From NCBI GenBank assembly GCA_016650125.1, contig JAENWT010000020.1, forward strand, positions 1 to 42,437: DNA of 42,437 bases, given 5' to 3'. A program made the position numbers and the translations under genes. The stretch is from Thermoleophilia bacterium. GTDB taxonomy: Bacteria; Actinomycetota; Thermoleophilia; Solirubrobacterales; 70-9. The notes under the pieces are model-generated. The model ran no database searches, was not told where the DNA came from, and was given only the letters and a program-made list of their open reading frames with translations. Shown here one piece after another: positions 42,380 to 42,437 of this stretch (within the stretch, counting starts at the first letter, position 1; each line of letters begins with the position of its first letter).

Positions 42380-42437
42380 CCGCAGTGATCGGTTAAAGCG
42401 ACATCGCAGGGGTCAGCTTCGGCGAACTGGGTCGGTT

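Larger units (their letters stand above)
42168..42437. other. Non-coding right end with three strong hairpins
   Basis: No gene. It holds hairpins at 42199-42239, 42273-42314 and 42342-42379, and a direct repeat of TCGGTCTGCCGA followed by GCGGGCAAA (around 42171 and 42255). The stretch is visibly richer in A and T than the rest. The last 14 bases are the reverse complement of the first 14 of the window. Confidence 0.7.

Overview
The window is a GC-rich stretch of bacterial chromosome. It shows dense gene packing, many GTG/TTG starts, stop/start overlaps, short leaders, GatCAB amidotransferase and a menaquinone pathway. The DUF1800/DUF1501 pair, the lysine-rich secreted proteins and the C-terminal beta domain on the protease resemble proteins I associate with Actinomycetota of the class Thermoleophilia (Solirubrobacterales-like). 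That placement is inference from gene content; there is no rRNA here. There are no tRNA genes, CRISPR arrays, transposases or phage genes. I annotate 35 protein genes, most of them housekeeping.

Layout. 1-374: non-coding, with structured repeats. 375-13106: a DUF4389 membrane protein, then a branched-chain amino-acid locus (ilvC ... ilvN, ilvB) that encloses a classical menaquinone cluster (menE, menB, menA, menC, menD, menF). A UDP-sulfoquinovose synthase (SQD1-like) follows, upstream of ilvB. 13154-16947: two paralogous GT-C membrane glycosyltransferases and a DUF2304-GT2 fusion. 16948-17267: non-coding, with structured repeats. 17268-23709: a small zinc-ribbon membrane protein, a DUF1800-DUF1501-cupredoxin operon, a type II NADH dehydrogenase and a secreted trypsin-like protease. 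23725-34019: a 10-kb minus-strand run, gltX, rrf2, cysK, cysE, pcrA, folD, a small membrane gene, gatC, gatA, gatB. 34012-36303: nfo and glutamate decarboxylase. 36304-36753: non-coding, with structured repeats. 36754-42167: acyl-CoA dehydrogenase, dnaE and sixA. 42168-42437: non-coding, with three strong hairpins.

How the genes fit together. MenF/D/C/E/B/A carry chorismate to demethylmenaquinone, the quinone pool that NDH-2 would reduce; the final methyltransferase and MenH are not here. GltX and GatCAB together suggest the indirect Gln-tRNA route. Rrf2-CysK-CysE is a cysteine-synthesis unit that carries its own CymR-type regulator.

The most unusual content is non-coding. At least two families of long-stem structured elements recur between genes. 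Family 1 has three copies (159-301, 1149-1283, 36537-36679). Its G-U pairs are allowed only if the plus strand is the RNA. Its stem sequences diverge with compensating changes while an asymmetric internal loop (GAGGAGTAA / GTCGACGAAG) is conserved, and two copies are followed by near-identical intrinsic terminators. Family 2 has two copies (16955-17083, 36310-36438). It has a 27-bp stem whose wobbles fit only the minus strand, and its inner single-stranded segments are conserved. I do not recognise either as a known RNA family. They are the best candidates here for something undescribed.
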